Shown here: piece after piece, positions 1-10,631 of the stretch | How the letters are laid out: every line of letters starts with the position of its first letter | Numbering within the stretch: position 1 is the first letter of the stretch | Source of the DNA: Seison nebaliae | Lineage: Eukaryota > Rotifera > Pararotatoria > Seisonacea > Seisonidae | Length of the DNA: 20,058 nucleotides | Reading direction: 5' to 3' | Assembly (NCBI GenBank): GCA_023231475.1 | Contig: JALJEE010001504.1 | Coordinates: forward strand, 1 to 20,058 | The notes under the pieces: model-generated | The model's database searches: none | What the model was told of the DNA's origin: nothing | What the model saw: only the letters and a program-made list of their open reading frames with translations | Position numbers and translations under genes: made by a program

Positions 1-1417
1 ACTTAACTGATATATCATGACATCTAGAGTTAAATATTATAATATATTGGTGAGGTCTTATAATATGTTATAGAATATCTATTTAATGCCTGGTGATACT
101 TGAGCCAATGGATGTCTCAATATATGAACTCTTACATGGGACTGTATAGACCAATCTATGAACAGTTGTGCTATCATCGAGTTATTCTGTACCGTCTATT
201 GTGATTGTTAAAAATCAATATACTTTTCACTGTAATATGTTGTCTGTTATCAACAGGCTTACGATCTTTCTCGACAATTCCTCTCAAAGCCTCCACCATC
301 TTTCTTTTTTCCGTTCAACCATCGATTTCCGAGGTCTTTCATCAAACGCGTTAGATCATATTCGTCACAGATTATGCAAAGCATTCTTCTCTTTCTCTCC
401 GAAAACGTAATTCATTCATCTTAAATTACGATTTTCTCTCTTACCCAACGTTCATTCTTGTCCATCGATCGCGCATACAATCGATTTATAAGGAGGTTAG
501 TGTGTTCCTTTCACAGATGTAACCGTTCTCTCCTCTTCGCAACGGTCGGTCTTCTTCCCCTAGTGTTTTCCCCAGCAAGTGGTTCTTCGTTAATTGAATA
601 AGTGAAAGAATTAATTATATTAATTGTATAAATTTTCGAAAGGGTCGGACTACGAAGAAATTGATCATGGAGTTTTTGCACTAGCAAGTTGTCTATAAAT
701 CCATAAATTATTGATTTATTGTCTAATAATCGATTTATTGGGAACAGAAAATATTCCATTAAATTCCATGAACAATGCAAATTCATTTTTCGAAAACTCT
801 GTTCGTCAAACGTAATTTTCTCGAACGGACGAATGTGTATAAAAGATTTATGAAACGACAATTCCTCGAAAACTAGATATCAAATTTATAAAAAATGTAA
901 AATACAGAAATTGAATGGGAATATTTTTTTCTAAAATTATAAACTAAATTTAATATTATCTTTAATTGATCATGGAAATCAAGAACTTTTTAGATGCCGT
1001 AGGTGATAAAATTTAAACTTGAAGAATCATTTTTAGGATTTAAGTTTTAAAAATTCTTTTCTTCCATTTTTTGTATGAACTCCAAATTTGATTCAATGCA
1101 TCAACATATAATTTTATTTTAGTTCCTTCGTGAAGTTCACACACGTTTGAGGCTAAATTGAAATTTGTACGATTTCTTTGTTCTGCTTTATGTCAATAAA
1201 TTCCCAACAGTATTTCCAACGCATCTCATATATAATGACATGAAATTGATTGGATGGTGAATTCAGTTGGTAGTTTTCAATTAAAATTTTTGATAATTGA
1301 TTTTCTATCACTGCAATAATTCTATTCTGAATTGTTATGAATTAGGACAATTGTGTAGGTGTAAAAGCAATGAGTTGGTATACTGAACAAAACGGAGCAT
1401 TTCATTGGGATGATTAG
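1..1417. other. Gene-poor AT-rich stretch
   Basis: I see no supportable gene here. Two patches, roughly 240-400 and 450-590, are richer in G and C than their surroundings and read on the minus strand as short open segments with many Arg and Lys codons, but none has a family motif, a convincing splice pair or a length above chance. No tRNA, simple repeat or transposon signature was recognised. Confidence 0.5.
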
Positions 1418-1653
1418 ATGGTGTGAACTGTACGGTCTTCCTCCCAACACGCAGTGAAGTGGACAGGCAGCAATGCTTCACGACATCACATCTCCCTTCG
1501 TCTTTTGGGGAATGCACATTCATCGTTTCGACGCAGAACGATATTGAGAGGAATATCATGATTCATTTTCTTCCAAATTCTTTCTTAATGCGACTGATCG
1601 GTGGGAATAAAGTAGAAACAAAAGATTCGAATTGTACAGAGTCGATCCTATAG
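1418..1653 (+). CDS. Possible orphan exon, Cys-containing secreted-type domain
   Basis: This is a tentative exon. A GATTAG that could be a splice acceptor ends at 1417. After it one frame is open to the stop at 1653. The first 150 bases are clearly richer in G and C than the DNA around them and use codons such as ACG, GTC, CTC, GTG and CAG, as the real genes of the window do more often than the spacers. The peptide has Cys residues in NCTVFLP, QQCFTTS and GECTFIVST followed by hydrophobic beta-like stretches (IMIHFLP). The part SSFGECTFIVSTQND faintly recalls the second Cys region of CUB domains. I could not find a partner exon or a start codon, and the end is unknown. It may be a relic exon or chance. 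Confidence 0.2.
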
Positions 1654-4600
1654 AGAATTAATTTTTTTCTTAACAACTCAAACATAGCTCCATAGTCTTT
1701 AATAAATATTATCAGAAGAAAGAAGCACACATCAATTTTTTTCATTATTTCTTAGAATTTTCCGAAGAAATTTTTACATTACCAAATTTCTCAAAACAAA
1801 ATATTGGGTGAAGGACTATGAAGAATTGTAGCATAAATGCAACTAAACATCTCTATGAATTCTTAAGCATAACGCTGGATTTGTTCACAAGTAAAACTTC
1901 GTATCAAACTTCCCACATCATTCCTAATAACTTTCTTATATTTCAAAGATTTCTTCAAATAATAATGCTAAGATTATTAGTTCATAAAAATAATTTGAAT
2001 TAGTAAGGTTTCTTTCCATTTTATATTTTTGTCTCCAAAATCATTTTTCCTAGTTATCCTCTGTTGCGATGATTGATGTTTATGTTTCTTCTATTCTTCA
2101 TGTTCAACAATATAACCAATCAACTAGTGACGGAATAGGAACTCCAACTAACTGAAAACACTTATTATGTTGACACATTGAGCAATATGGAATGGACGGA
2201 AGATTGAATGTAATTAAATTGTATAGTATTGGAAAATACGAAGGAAAAATAAGTTTGAAAGAATTTCCTACCGAATTCTTCTAATTTTAAAATTTATAAG
2301 TCTTATTCAAAAATCGATAACGCCATCACTAGTTGAATTGAATTAGTCGTTGAACAACATTTCAAGACGGTGAGAATAAATTGTTTTTATTGATTTGATT
2401 ATTCGGTTATCTCACGTTGTTCCCACATGCTTGTTGTCTAAGATTATTAAAATAAATTATTCCAATCGAGTTAGGTGATATGAATTCTATCTATATGTTT
2501 GAAGATATGGGGAACAATATTCTTATTTTTATGCTTTCGAAATTATATTGCGTAATAATTTTATTTCTAGAAAAAATCCCATATGCTATTCACATGGAAA
2601 GGAGAATGAGTTGAATATCTCGAATCATCAATTAATTATTTCGCATAACAACCATCGGACTATAATCATGGCGCAAACATTCTCCTTTATAAATTGGATA
2701 ACGGATGACGGAATCCATAGTGAGTTGAATGGATTAATTCGGTTATGTTCGTCGTATGATCTCCAGAGATACGTACAATTGATGACATTAATTCGATACT
2801 TTCGATTTGGCAAGTTCGACTCGTCATTAATAAGTTTTCCAGTTAATTTGGTTTTCATTCAAATTTGTTGACGCATCTGAAATCAATCATCGGAGCATAT
2901 TCAATTTTCTTCTAACAAAAATTATCTTCTGACTTCACTGAGAGAATTGATTGTAATATAAGATTTTAATGGAAATTAAAGTAGATAAGTAGTAGATAAG
3001 CTCTCTTCCATTCCATCAGACTGAACAGTGAAATTATCTTACCATATAACCATAACATTGTGTTAGGTGAGAGATGAGAATTCGCATCAAAGTCAAACAT
3101 CGCTCGAGGATGAGATACGAAGATTTAATGTCATCCATTTGTTTAATTAGAGACGGTAAAATAATTCGAGTTCGTCTTTACTTCGTCTCGCTGATTAAAT
3201 GTCTAGAATATTTATGAAGAAACGGTGATTGTCAATGATTCGTTTATTCATACGAACAGGGATTCAGAATAACTAATTATTATTATTATTTATTGATATA
3301 CCGTCATCTTTCATGGGGGTAAGATTGGGAGAAAACGCAATATACTTCGTTCCCATTATGTGTAGCGACGAGAGAATGACTTTCTATATGTGCACGTCTT
3401 TCCGAAAGCAACTGATAGGAATAGAATAGAAATTTTCTATTAAAGAAGGTAGTAAAAAAAATTATGTATGTTTCCATTATCGTTACTATTCTTATTATAA
3501 TTATTATGAACATTAGAGCAGTTCTCCTCTTCTTACTTTTCTCCTTCATTATCCTTATCGGGCTGCAACATTCACTCACTTTCATTAAGACAATCTTTCC
3601 AATTATTATCATTCCATCTTCTTCAATTTCATCCGGGAAAAACAAGAACTTATTTATATTTCTTTCGTCATCCTCCTATTATCAAGTTATAAAACGTCGT
3701 CTTTATTCATATTTCCCATCCGAAAATTCGAAACAATTCCTATTTAGTAGTCCAGATAAATTAAATTAATTCTTTCATAATCATGACACTCAATTTCATA
3801 TCAGTAATGACAATTCTGTTTCCATGATAGCATAATCATCAGTTCTACATTATTTCCATTAACATATAAAACTCTCACAATATTGTTTTTGTTGGGAGGA
3901 ATTGTTGAGTATTCTCACCAAACGACTTATATCATCAACCTGTAACAACGGGAACATCTCTGACATTATTATTCAATAAACTATTATTTTAAAGATAACG
4001 ATTATACGTATTTAATGAAATAATCTTATTAGATAGATTAAATTAAATGGAAGAATGCAGTCGTCTTCTGACTATCATATAATTGGGGTGTAATGTTTAT
4101 AGTCATTGTTTTTAAAAATATCTCACCACACTCAGGTCTTCCCTTGGCAAACGAACAATGTCAGAACATTTGGAGAATATATGAAGTATGGATAGTCTAT
4201 CTTTCCCCTTGAAAAGTAGTTTGTTTTGTCCTACAATTCTACTGTCCAACGATAAATAGTTAGATCAATCAACTGAAGGGTTCCGTCCAATTATTCTAGA
4301 AGATAATGGAGCAGCAAACATTAAACTTTTATTTCTAGTTGAATTCCTTATTTCACTTTCGCATTGTTGTAACAGATCGATCCTATCCATCCTTATAGTT
4401 GTCAACAAGTTCGAATTCATCAAGTCCTTTCGAATCAAAATTAATAATTTCTTACAATTCCAACAATTCTTTCTTGACGCCTATCTAACCATTTTCAAAT
4501 TTACATTCAGTTTCTCAAGTGTCAAAGATGGAAATTAAGTTTCAAGGGTCGAAAAAAAGTTGCTGAATTAAAAATGTTGAAAGTCTTTTAACCTCCGTTT

Positions 4601-5247
4601 CTTATCTTTTCAATTACCCGATTGATTAGACGAGTAATTTTGCTTAACTGATAGTTCTTATGGGAGTTCGGATATCAGGAGTAATTCGAATTTTTAAGTT
4701 CAACATAATATTACTGATTTTCTGTTACATTTCCTCCAATGGGCAAAGTGAATAATGGGAAACACAAAATTAATCAATTCTCTTTTGATACAGAAATTCC
4801 ATGTTTGATCAGTAGAAGAAAGGACGAAAAGACTTTTCATTAATTTTTATGCACTATAATTTATATATTAGCCGCCATTGTCGATTATTCGAATTGTTCA
4901 ATATATATTTCTACCTTACTTCTACTACTACTCTAACTTCTCCAAGTTTTCATAGATTCGGCAGAATCAGATATTTTCCTTTTAATTTGATTGTATATTA
5001 TCATTTCCGTCCTATGTGATAGAAAGTTCTAATAAATTATGCGTTTTGAATCATTACATTGTCAATTACGTTATAATATTTTTATAATTAACGTAATAAC
5101 ATATCAACTTAACTTTCAGTAGTTGCATATACTTCTCTCATTTTACGACCTGTCATTAATCACATGCATATTTCTTCTTTTCTTTGTGAAAAAAGTTTAT
5201 TTAAAAAAGAAAACTTTGCTTTCGATTCTGATTAATATCTAGGAATC
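1654..5247. other. Long spacer without a recognised gene
   Basis: About 3.6 kb of AT-rich DNA with short open frames only. The longest on the plus strand (2548-2871 and 3464-3769) have no recognisable domain, and the second is low complexity and rich in Ile and Ser. The stretch may hold the distal promoter of the peptide precursor gene that begins at 5248, or exons too short to see. No tandem repeat, tRNA or transposon was recognised. Confidence 0.5.
5242..5247 (+). promoter_or_regulatory. Possible splice or trans-splice acceptor before the peptide precursor start
   Basis: The sequence ATTAATATCTAG ends at 5242, six bases before the ATG at 5248. In a nematode this would suit either a 5' UTR intron acceptor or a spliced-leader acceptor. 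This is inference from position and sequence only; no leader can be seen in the window. Confidence 0.3.
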
Positions 5248-5945
5248 ATGTACTATCAGATTAATAGAGCCATTCTTTTTGTTTCATGTTTATTTATGGT
5301 TAGTAGTTTCTCTTCTCGTTCATATCTCACTAATCTTACAAACGTTAGATAAGTCATTGTGATTTATCACAAGACGAAAATGACATCAAACGGGCATTTA
5401 GTAGCGATGTTATGCGGTTTAAAAAAAACTATGTACTCGATCCAATGCGTTTTAAGAAATTGGCATTCGACGAATCTTATCCAACTATCGACTACTTACC
5501 CACGAGTGAACAAGATGAAATGGCACCGTTCCGATTAAAGAAATTGTCGATGGATCCTTATCGTTTTAAAAAAGCATTAGAACCGCTGCGATTCAAGAAA
5601 TCGATGGAACCTCTCCGATTCAAGAAGTCGATGGGACCGATGCGGTTCAAGAAAGCAATGGAACCGTTCCGTTTCAAGAAGGCAATGGAACCATTCCGTT
5701 TCAAGAAAGCAATGGAACCATTCCGTTTCAAGAAATCCATGGAACCTCTCCGTTTTAAGAAGGCAATGGAACCGTTCCGTTTCAAGAAATCGATGGAGCC
5801 ACTCCGATTCAAGAAATCGATGGAACCTCTCCGATTCAAGAAGTCAATGGGACCGATGCGTTTCAGAAAGTCCATGGAACCTTTGAGATTTCGTCGCGAT
5901 GACGTAGAGGATTTAAGTGAAATCGAAGAAATGAAAGAAATGTGA
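5248..5945 (+). CDS. RF-type neuropeptide precursor without amidation glycines
   Basis: Two exons, 5248-5298 and 5349-5945, are joined by a 50-base intron (GTTAGT donor, ACGTTAG acceptor) to give 215 residues. Exon 1 supplies a signal peptide core (RAILFVSCLFM) that continues into ISHC, with likely cleavage near the Cys. A short acidic leader ending DENDIKR precedes the first peptide. Sixteen peptides follow, each closed by a dibasic site (14 KK, one RK, one RR): AFSSDVMRF, NYVLDPMRF, a longer one ending EMAPFRL, LSMDPYRF, ALEPLRF, six SMEPLRF-type or SMGPMRF copies before the last two sites, five AMEPFRF-type positions among them, and an acidic tail after the RR. Precursors of this layout are processed in the secretory pathway of neurons. 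The odd point is that every copy reads RF-KK rather than RF-G-KK, so the usual C-terminal amide cannot form. Family membership with FMRFamide-like peptides is inferred from layout and RF ends. Alternative donors (5303, 5318) also keep frame with the acceptor at 5373, but their consensus is poorer. Confidence 0.75.
5554..5901 (+). repeat. 27-base coding tandem repeat of the peptide unit
   Basis: From the LSMDPYRF copy onward the coding sequence is a head-to-tail array of about 13 units of 27 bases, each encoding seven peptide residues plus a dibasic pair. Units differ mostly at third positions (for example GAACCG, GAACCA, GAGCCA; TTCAAG, TTTAAG) or by conservative swaps (Ser/Ala at residue 1, Leu/Phe/Met at residue 5), while Pro, Arg, Phe and Lys-Lys stay fixed. 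Confidence 0.85.
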
Positions 5946-5963
5946 ATTAAATGGTTATTCATT

Positions 5964-5969
5964 AATAAA
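5964..5969 (+). promoter_or_regulatory. Poly(A) signal of the peptide precursor
   Basis: AATAAA lies 18 bases after the stop codon, in a suitable place for the 3' end of this gene. Seen directly; its use is inferred. Confidence 0.5.
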
Positions 5970-6550
5970 TGACTTAATTTGAAATTAAATAATTATTATT
6001 TGTATGTTTTCTTTACTTCGACTAAAATTTAGAGAAACAATCATTATATACCGAGACAGCAATTTATTGATTGGGCGAACGAGTAAGAGAGAGAATGGAA
6101 GTGTTATATATCACAATTATTTTAATAAAACTATAATCATTCAATTTCTTCATTTACTATTCTATTTTCATTTTATTTCAATGGAAAATGAATGACGATT
6201 TGAGCAATTTATTTTCATGCTTCTTATTGACTTCTACTTAAAAAAAACTAAATTCTTATTTTTATTCATGTTGTTTGCATCGCGTTTTATGAAAATTGTT
6301 ATTACAATTAAAACTTTGACATTATTTGAAAGTTGTAGAAATACACAATTTATTGATGATCAAAATATAAAGAATTTGGGACATGGTATATTTGTAATTT
6401 GGTTAGTTATGTCTAATAACGTTTTTTTTATCATTCTTCTTATCATGAATGAAATACCTGTCTTATCTTAGGATAAAATATTATTATTATTGATCAAAAA
6501 TGTTAGTTATTTTGTATATCTCATTAATGTAAGCTTAAGTTCTTCCATTT
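5970..6550. other. Spacer between two convergent 3' ends
   Basis: The peptide precursor (+) and the transporter (-) converge on this AT-rich stretch of about 580 bases. Two open frames of 63 and 84 codons on the plus strand are rich in Ile, Phe and Leu, as expected from AT-rich noise, and carry no motif. I see no gene or RNA here. Confidence 0.5.
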
Positions 6551-8473
6551 TTAAGCTGTTGCTTCCGGACCTTCAGCCGGTACTATTCCAAAGTCTTTGT
6601 CAATATCTTCCAAGGTTCGGTCTTTTGTTTCAACCATCTGAATTACATTAAAATTAATATGAATCGGAATTTTAATTCGAAATAAACTTTGAAATAGAGA
6701 ACGACGAAACCGATAGCACAAATCACCATGAAAATTATAAAAACATAGGCACCAATTTTACTCTGGATACTTGGGAAGGCGAAGGTAAGTAGAGCGTTGC
6801 AAATGTAGTTCGCTGTAACGCAAATGGAAGAGGTGGCCGAACGTGCTTCAGCACTGAATATCTCTGACATATATAAGAAAGGAACTGGTCCCAAACCGAC
6901 GGCGAAACAAACGACGTACAAGACAATTAATATAATGGATATCCATCCATAAACTGCATTTCCGTCTTTCTAAAAAACATAACGTTATTTTACACGGATC
7001 AATTGGAAAAAAAAAGAAACGTTGATGATGTTGAAGACCATAACAAAAATGAACACAAAGATCGTTGCGAGTAACGGCCAAATGACAATTGTTCGACGTC
7101 CGAGACGGTTCATCAAAAAGAAAGAACTCACCACCGTTGCCAAGACATTGATACTGTTCTGAATGATAATTGCATTGTCAACACTATCTGGTTCCAATCC
7201 TACGCTATCCGAATAGATTTTACCCGAATAGAACATAATCTGTAATTGAAGAATCGAAATGAAACGAGGGAACTATCGAGAAAAAAAGTAAACGGCATTA
7301 ATTCCAGACAATTGTTGGACGATGTGCAAAGTAGCAGCAATAAGAATCTTCGGTCGATATTGTGGTTGGATGAATGGTTGGCATAAAGCGATATCAGTAA
7401 TATCAGCTTGTCTGGCTGATTCCATTTTAATTTCATCTACTTCATCATCGATAGGTTGACTTCCTCGGAAGAAACGTAGTGCTGAAACAGAAGAATAAAC
7501 GAAAGGGAATTTGAAAGAAATAAACATTTTTCTACTTTATCCATACTCTGTGTTCGAGCATAAAGAGCGGGTGGCGTTTCTGGAACGTATAACATCATAA
7601 TAATACAAATTATAGCGATTGGTATTGGGAAATTCATTGCATATGGCCATAACTTTACGGTACCTAAGAAGAGATTGGATTGTGGAGGGGAGATTTGGAG
7701 TAATTCTAACCAAATACTTTACCTATTCCGAGTATACTCGAAATAAGTATACCAACCGTAATTTGCAGTTGGAATATACTTCCGATATTTCCTCGATAAT
7801 TGATAGGAGAAATTTCCTGCAAATAGGTTGGTATAATGGTACATGCTAAACTTCCATGTAGTCCCACAATGAAACGTCCAACATATATGAATTCGGGAAT
7901 GCCAGTCGGTTTGGCAATCGTTTGACATAGTGAGCCGACAAGCAAAATTCCCATATGAATAAAGACGGCTAATCGACTATCGGACAACAATTAGATGGGA
8001 ACGATCACAAAATAAATGTTAACCGTCCAGCCATATTCATCACATAACTACCGAGAAATGCTCCAATGAATCCTCCCACAACGAACATGGCCACGGCGAA
8101 TATCGGATAGGACACATCATCCATATTATCGATCATGAAAGTGTTATTACGATCACGATAAACGTCCAACATAAAATCCTGAACACTCCCACTTAACGGA
8201 TTCATACAGCCGATGTTATACCCGAAAATGAAGGAGGACAAAGTCAAAGTCACCACTGAATAAATGAGGTTCTTGGTCAATTTCTAAATTTTATTCAATG
8301 ACGAACAAATCGAAGAGGAATTGAACCTTCGGTAATGCGGCTTGATGTTGAGGTGTGGGCAATGGTTGCTTGATAGCTTCCACTCCTAAACTATTACGTG
8401 TACTCTTTCGTTCATTCTTCTCAGTGGATTTACGTTCAGCCCCGCCATCTGCTTTTGCCGGATCATCACTCAT
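6551..8473 (-). CDS. GLUT-family facilitative sugar transporter (MFS, SLC2-like)
   Basis: Eight minus-strand exons join in frame: 8473-8327, 8283-8024, 7976-7723, 7663-7526, 7481-7294, 7239-7021, 6969-6688 and 6637-6551, with introns of 43 to 59 bases, giving 524 residues. A charged N-terminal tail of about 50 residues leads to a 12-helix MFS core. SLC2 landmarks in order are FGYNIGCMNP (helix 1), the GRR loop near 134-137, VGRFIVGL with PTYLQEISP, PETPP near 248, QQLSGINA near 322-329, a second GRR, GPVPF near 429-433, SEIFSAEARS, and FKMVETKDRT near the C terminus. QLS before the INA is a class I GLUT trait, suggesting hexose transport at the plasma membrane. Departures from GLUT1 are Phe for the Trp of GPxPW, Pro for the Arg of PESPR, and VETKDRT for PETKGRT. 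The ATG at 8473 is the only in-frame Met near the start; the frame stays open upstream to a possible acceptor at 8525, so a further 5' exon is possible. Confidence 0.9.
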
Positions 8474-8523
8474 GATGTCTCCAACCAATGAATGTATTTC
8501 CTCTTGGAAGTTATAAAATGTGG

Positions 8524-8529
8524 ACTAGA
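8524..8529 (-). promoter_or_regulatory. Possible acceptor in the 5' part of the transporter gene
   Basis: On the minus strand TTTGATTCTAG ends at 8525. The frame of the transporter is open from this point down to its ATG at 8473. It could be the acceptor of a 5' UTR intron, of an extra coding exon, or of a trans-spliced leader. Only sequence and position support it. Confidence 0.3.
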
Positions 8530-8912
8530 ATCAAAGAACTTAAACAACTAGTAGTTGGGAGGTGAGGTCGAAAAGGAAGGATATTGAAAATGGAATTTGA
8601 TAATTGGAAAAAAAATTTTTGAATTCAACTATTCTAAATTTCGCTCAACTTCCTCCAAATTTATAGAAATATTTTGCTAAGATCAATCTACTCCAATTTG
8701 CCATAGGTAAGAGATAGGACGGAATCATTGTCAACTATTCGTGCGCTTTTCAACTCCAATTGCCCAGTCGATCACCCAATCAAATTGGTACACGTTCTCG
8801 CTTTTAATTGAACATTCTTCAAATTCTTCCGCTTATCGTTTTTATAGTTACACGTCAGTTTATTAGTCGTAGAGCAGTTGAAAGCGCAAAAAGTGAAAAG
8901 ATTGTTTAAAAA
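8530..8912. other. Spacer between transporter and MBOAT7-like gene
   Basis: This stretch separates the 5' end of the transporter from the 3' end of the acyltransferase, both on the minus strand. It should contain the transporter promoter. I see no clear TATA box, repeat or additional coding segment. Confidence 0.5.
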
Positions 8913-8918
8913 TTTATT
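8913..8918 (-). promoter_or_regulatory. Poly(A) signal of the MBOAT7-like gene
   Basis: AATAAA on the minus strand lies about 25 bases after the stop codon of the acyltransferase, a normal place for a poly(A) signal. Use is inferred. Confidence 0.5.
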
Positions 8919-8943
8919 TTGAAAAAAAAAGTTTAATTATTTC

Positions 8944-10631
8944 CTATATGAATTTTTTCGTATTCTGAGTCTTGACCTTGTAGGATTTGTTCCATTTGTT
9001 TCGGTAATTGGCGATCAGTGATGATATGGGAGCGAAGATGACCAAAACAATTGCACTGATTGTCCCATGATAGTAGAGTGAGGAATAATAGGGAGTAATA
9101 AATTGAAATGTTAAAAGGAGGAATGGCATACTCATATATTCGATCATTCGCCAACGATAAAATAAATGGAAAAATAAATAAATTCTAATTCTTCTAAATG
9201 ATATGTTCGAATTATTCCGAATAACTTTTAGAATCATATCTTCCCCAATCATCAAGGGAATTAATTGGAGGAAACCGATATAATAACCGATATGTAGACC
9301 ATGCCAAAAAGCACTGATTGTCATAGTTGAAATAATTGCAAATAATTCATTAAAATCTTTTAATTGACGATAAACATAAAAGGAAAAAAACCATTGAACT
9401 GTCATATTCCACCATCTTAATGACGACCTTAAATCGAGAGACATCTCGAACTTTTCAATTCTCATATTCTCACATGTCTCATAATTATTTAAGTGACGAT
9501 GAGATGTATTTGAACTTCCATTTGGTAGGAATGATAATTGAGGATAAATTTGAGGTCCAAACCCACTTTTGGGTAGTGATGGTTGGGGAAAGGTGCCGAT
9601 TCCTGATTTGATACAAGCCATTTCTGCGATGACCCAACCACAATAAAATCGAGCTCTCAATTGGAGGAACATTGCCGCTGTGAATATTAACCGGAAGAAT
9701 ATCGATTGTTCAATAAACCATTTCTCCTTCATCAAATCAGATTTGATGAAGAAATGAAGAATGATATAAGTGAGAGCAAATGGGAGTAAATGGAAGAATC
9801 GTTTTCGTATCTCTCGTTCATCTTCTCCTTTCCTTTCATCAGACGAATAATAATATTTGAGAGAATATCGATAAGTTGAAAGTCGATAAAAGGGACCGGA
9901 GAATAATCCAATTGGAGAATAATAATAAGAAATTAATTCGAGAAAACTCAATTTATCATAAAGAAATTGTTCATAATATTCCAATTTTGTCATTCGGAAT
10001 AAATTGGATTGTGAGAGAATTCGAATGTGTTTTCTTTGCCATTTGAAATATTCTTCTTCATTTATCACCGTTCTATCACATTTCAATGATAGTTTTTCCA
10101 TTTCCTCCTCATATTCCCTCCGATTGACAATGTTATGATTTCTTCTCGAATTCCAGTTCTCATGATCGATATCCGTCGTCGTAATATCAACAATGGAAGA
10201 GATTAACTAGAAAAAAGGAAGTGAAGAGAAGAGAAGAGAAGAGAATAAATGTGAAGACTTTTAATGTCAGAATTAACTGTACGACATTGGTGAGTGGGGA
10301 GATGTCACAATAAAATCGTATGATAAATAAAGAAATGAATCCATTAGCATAAGAGGAAATTATTCGAATTCTGCAACGAAATTAATAGAGAGAAAGAGAA
10401 TTGATGAAACTTTCTTCTTCTTACCAAGACAATGAGACATTGAATGAGAATTGTTGTTAAAGAATAGAAGATTTGTCTTCTCAATAAAATGAAAGAGAAA
10501 CAGAAACCCACAAATAAATTCAAGAACAATTTTGAAGGATATGTGAATTTGGGAGATAATCGATGAATGAAGAAAATTGCATAGACATATTGGAGAAGAA
10601 GAATAATGACATAAACGACATCGTTATTCAT
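8944..10631 (-). CDS. mboa-7: MBOAT7-like lysophosphatidylinositol acyltransferase
   Basis: Three minus-strand exons, 10631-10411, 10370-10259 and 10206-8944, with introns of 40 and 52 bases, give 531 residues (human MBOAT7 is 472). The family transfers polyunsaturated acyl chains to lysophosphatidylinositol in endomembranes. Matches to MBOAT7 run along the protein: PLTNVVQLILTLK across the exon 2/3 junction, YYYSPIGLFSGPFYRLSTY, RARFYCGWVIAEMACI, NYETCEN, then RWWNMTVQW with the conserved Asn near residue 378 and SAFWHGLHIGYY with the catalytic-type His near 413. Asn and His are 35 residues apart, the same spacing as in human MBOAT7. Many hydrophobic segments fit a polytopic membrane enzyme. 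The first intron uses a GTTTCA donor because the GTAAGA just upstream would put exon 2 out of frame. The exon 2 to 3 intron carries a TCTTC-rich pyrimidine run before TTTTTTCTAG. The start is the only upstream Met in frame and leaves a hydrophobic first segment as in the family. Confidence 0.92.

Noticed and set aside
2548-2871. 107-codon frame containing RYFRFGK, a possible single RFamide
   Set aside because: The match is a single one, no dibasic site follows, no signal peptide precedes it, and the frame starts at a non-ATG codon.
3464-3769. 101-codon hydrophobic frame that could look like a membrane or secreted protein
   Set aside because: It is low complexity, driven by ATT and TCN codons in AT-rich DNA, and an equally long frame overlaps it on the other strand.
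5558-5962. Antisense open frame of 134 codons with repeated FLKRNGSIA units
   Set aside because: It is the mirror of the 27-base array. The plus strand has the signal peptide, dibasic sites and silent-site variation, so the antisense frame is a by-product.
6004-6471. Two small plus-strand frames between convergent genes
   Set aside because: Composition is typical of AT-rich noise with many Ile, Phe and Leu codons, no motif is present, and they lie in likely 3' UTR.
9420-9611. Plus-strand frame inside the MBOAT7-like gene
   Set aside because: It overlaps exon 3, which has family-wide conserved motifs on the minus strand.
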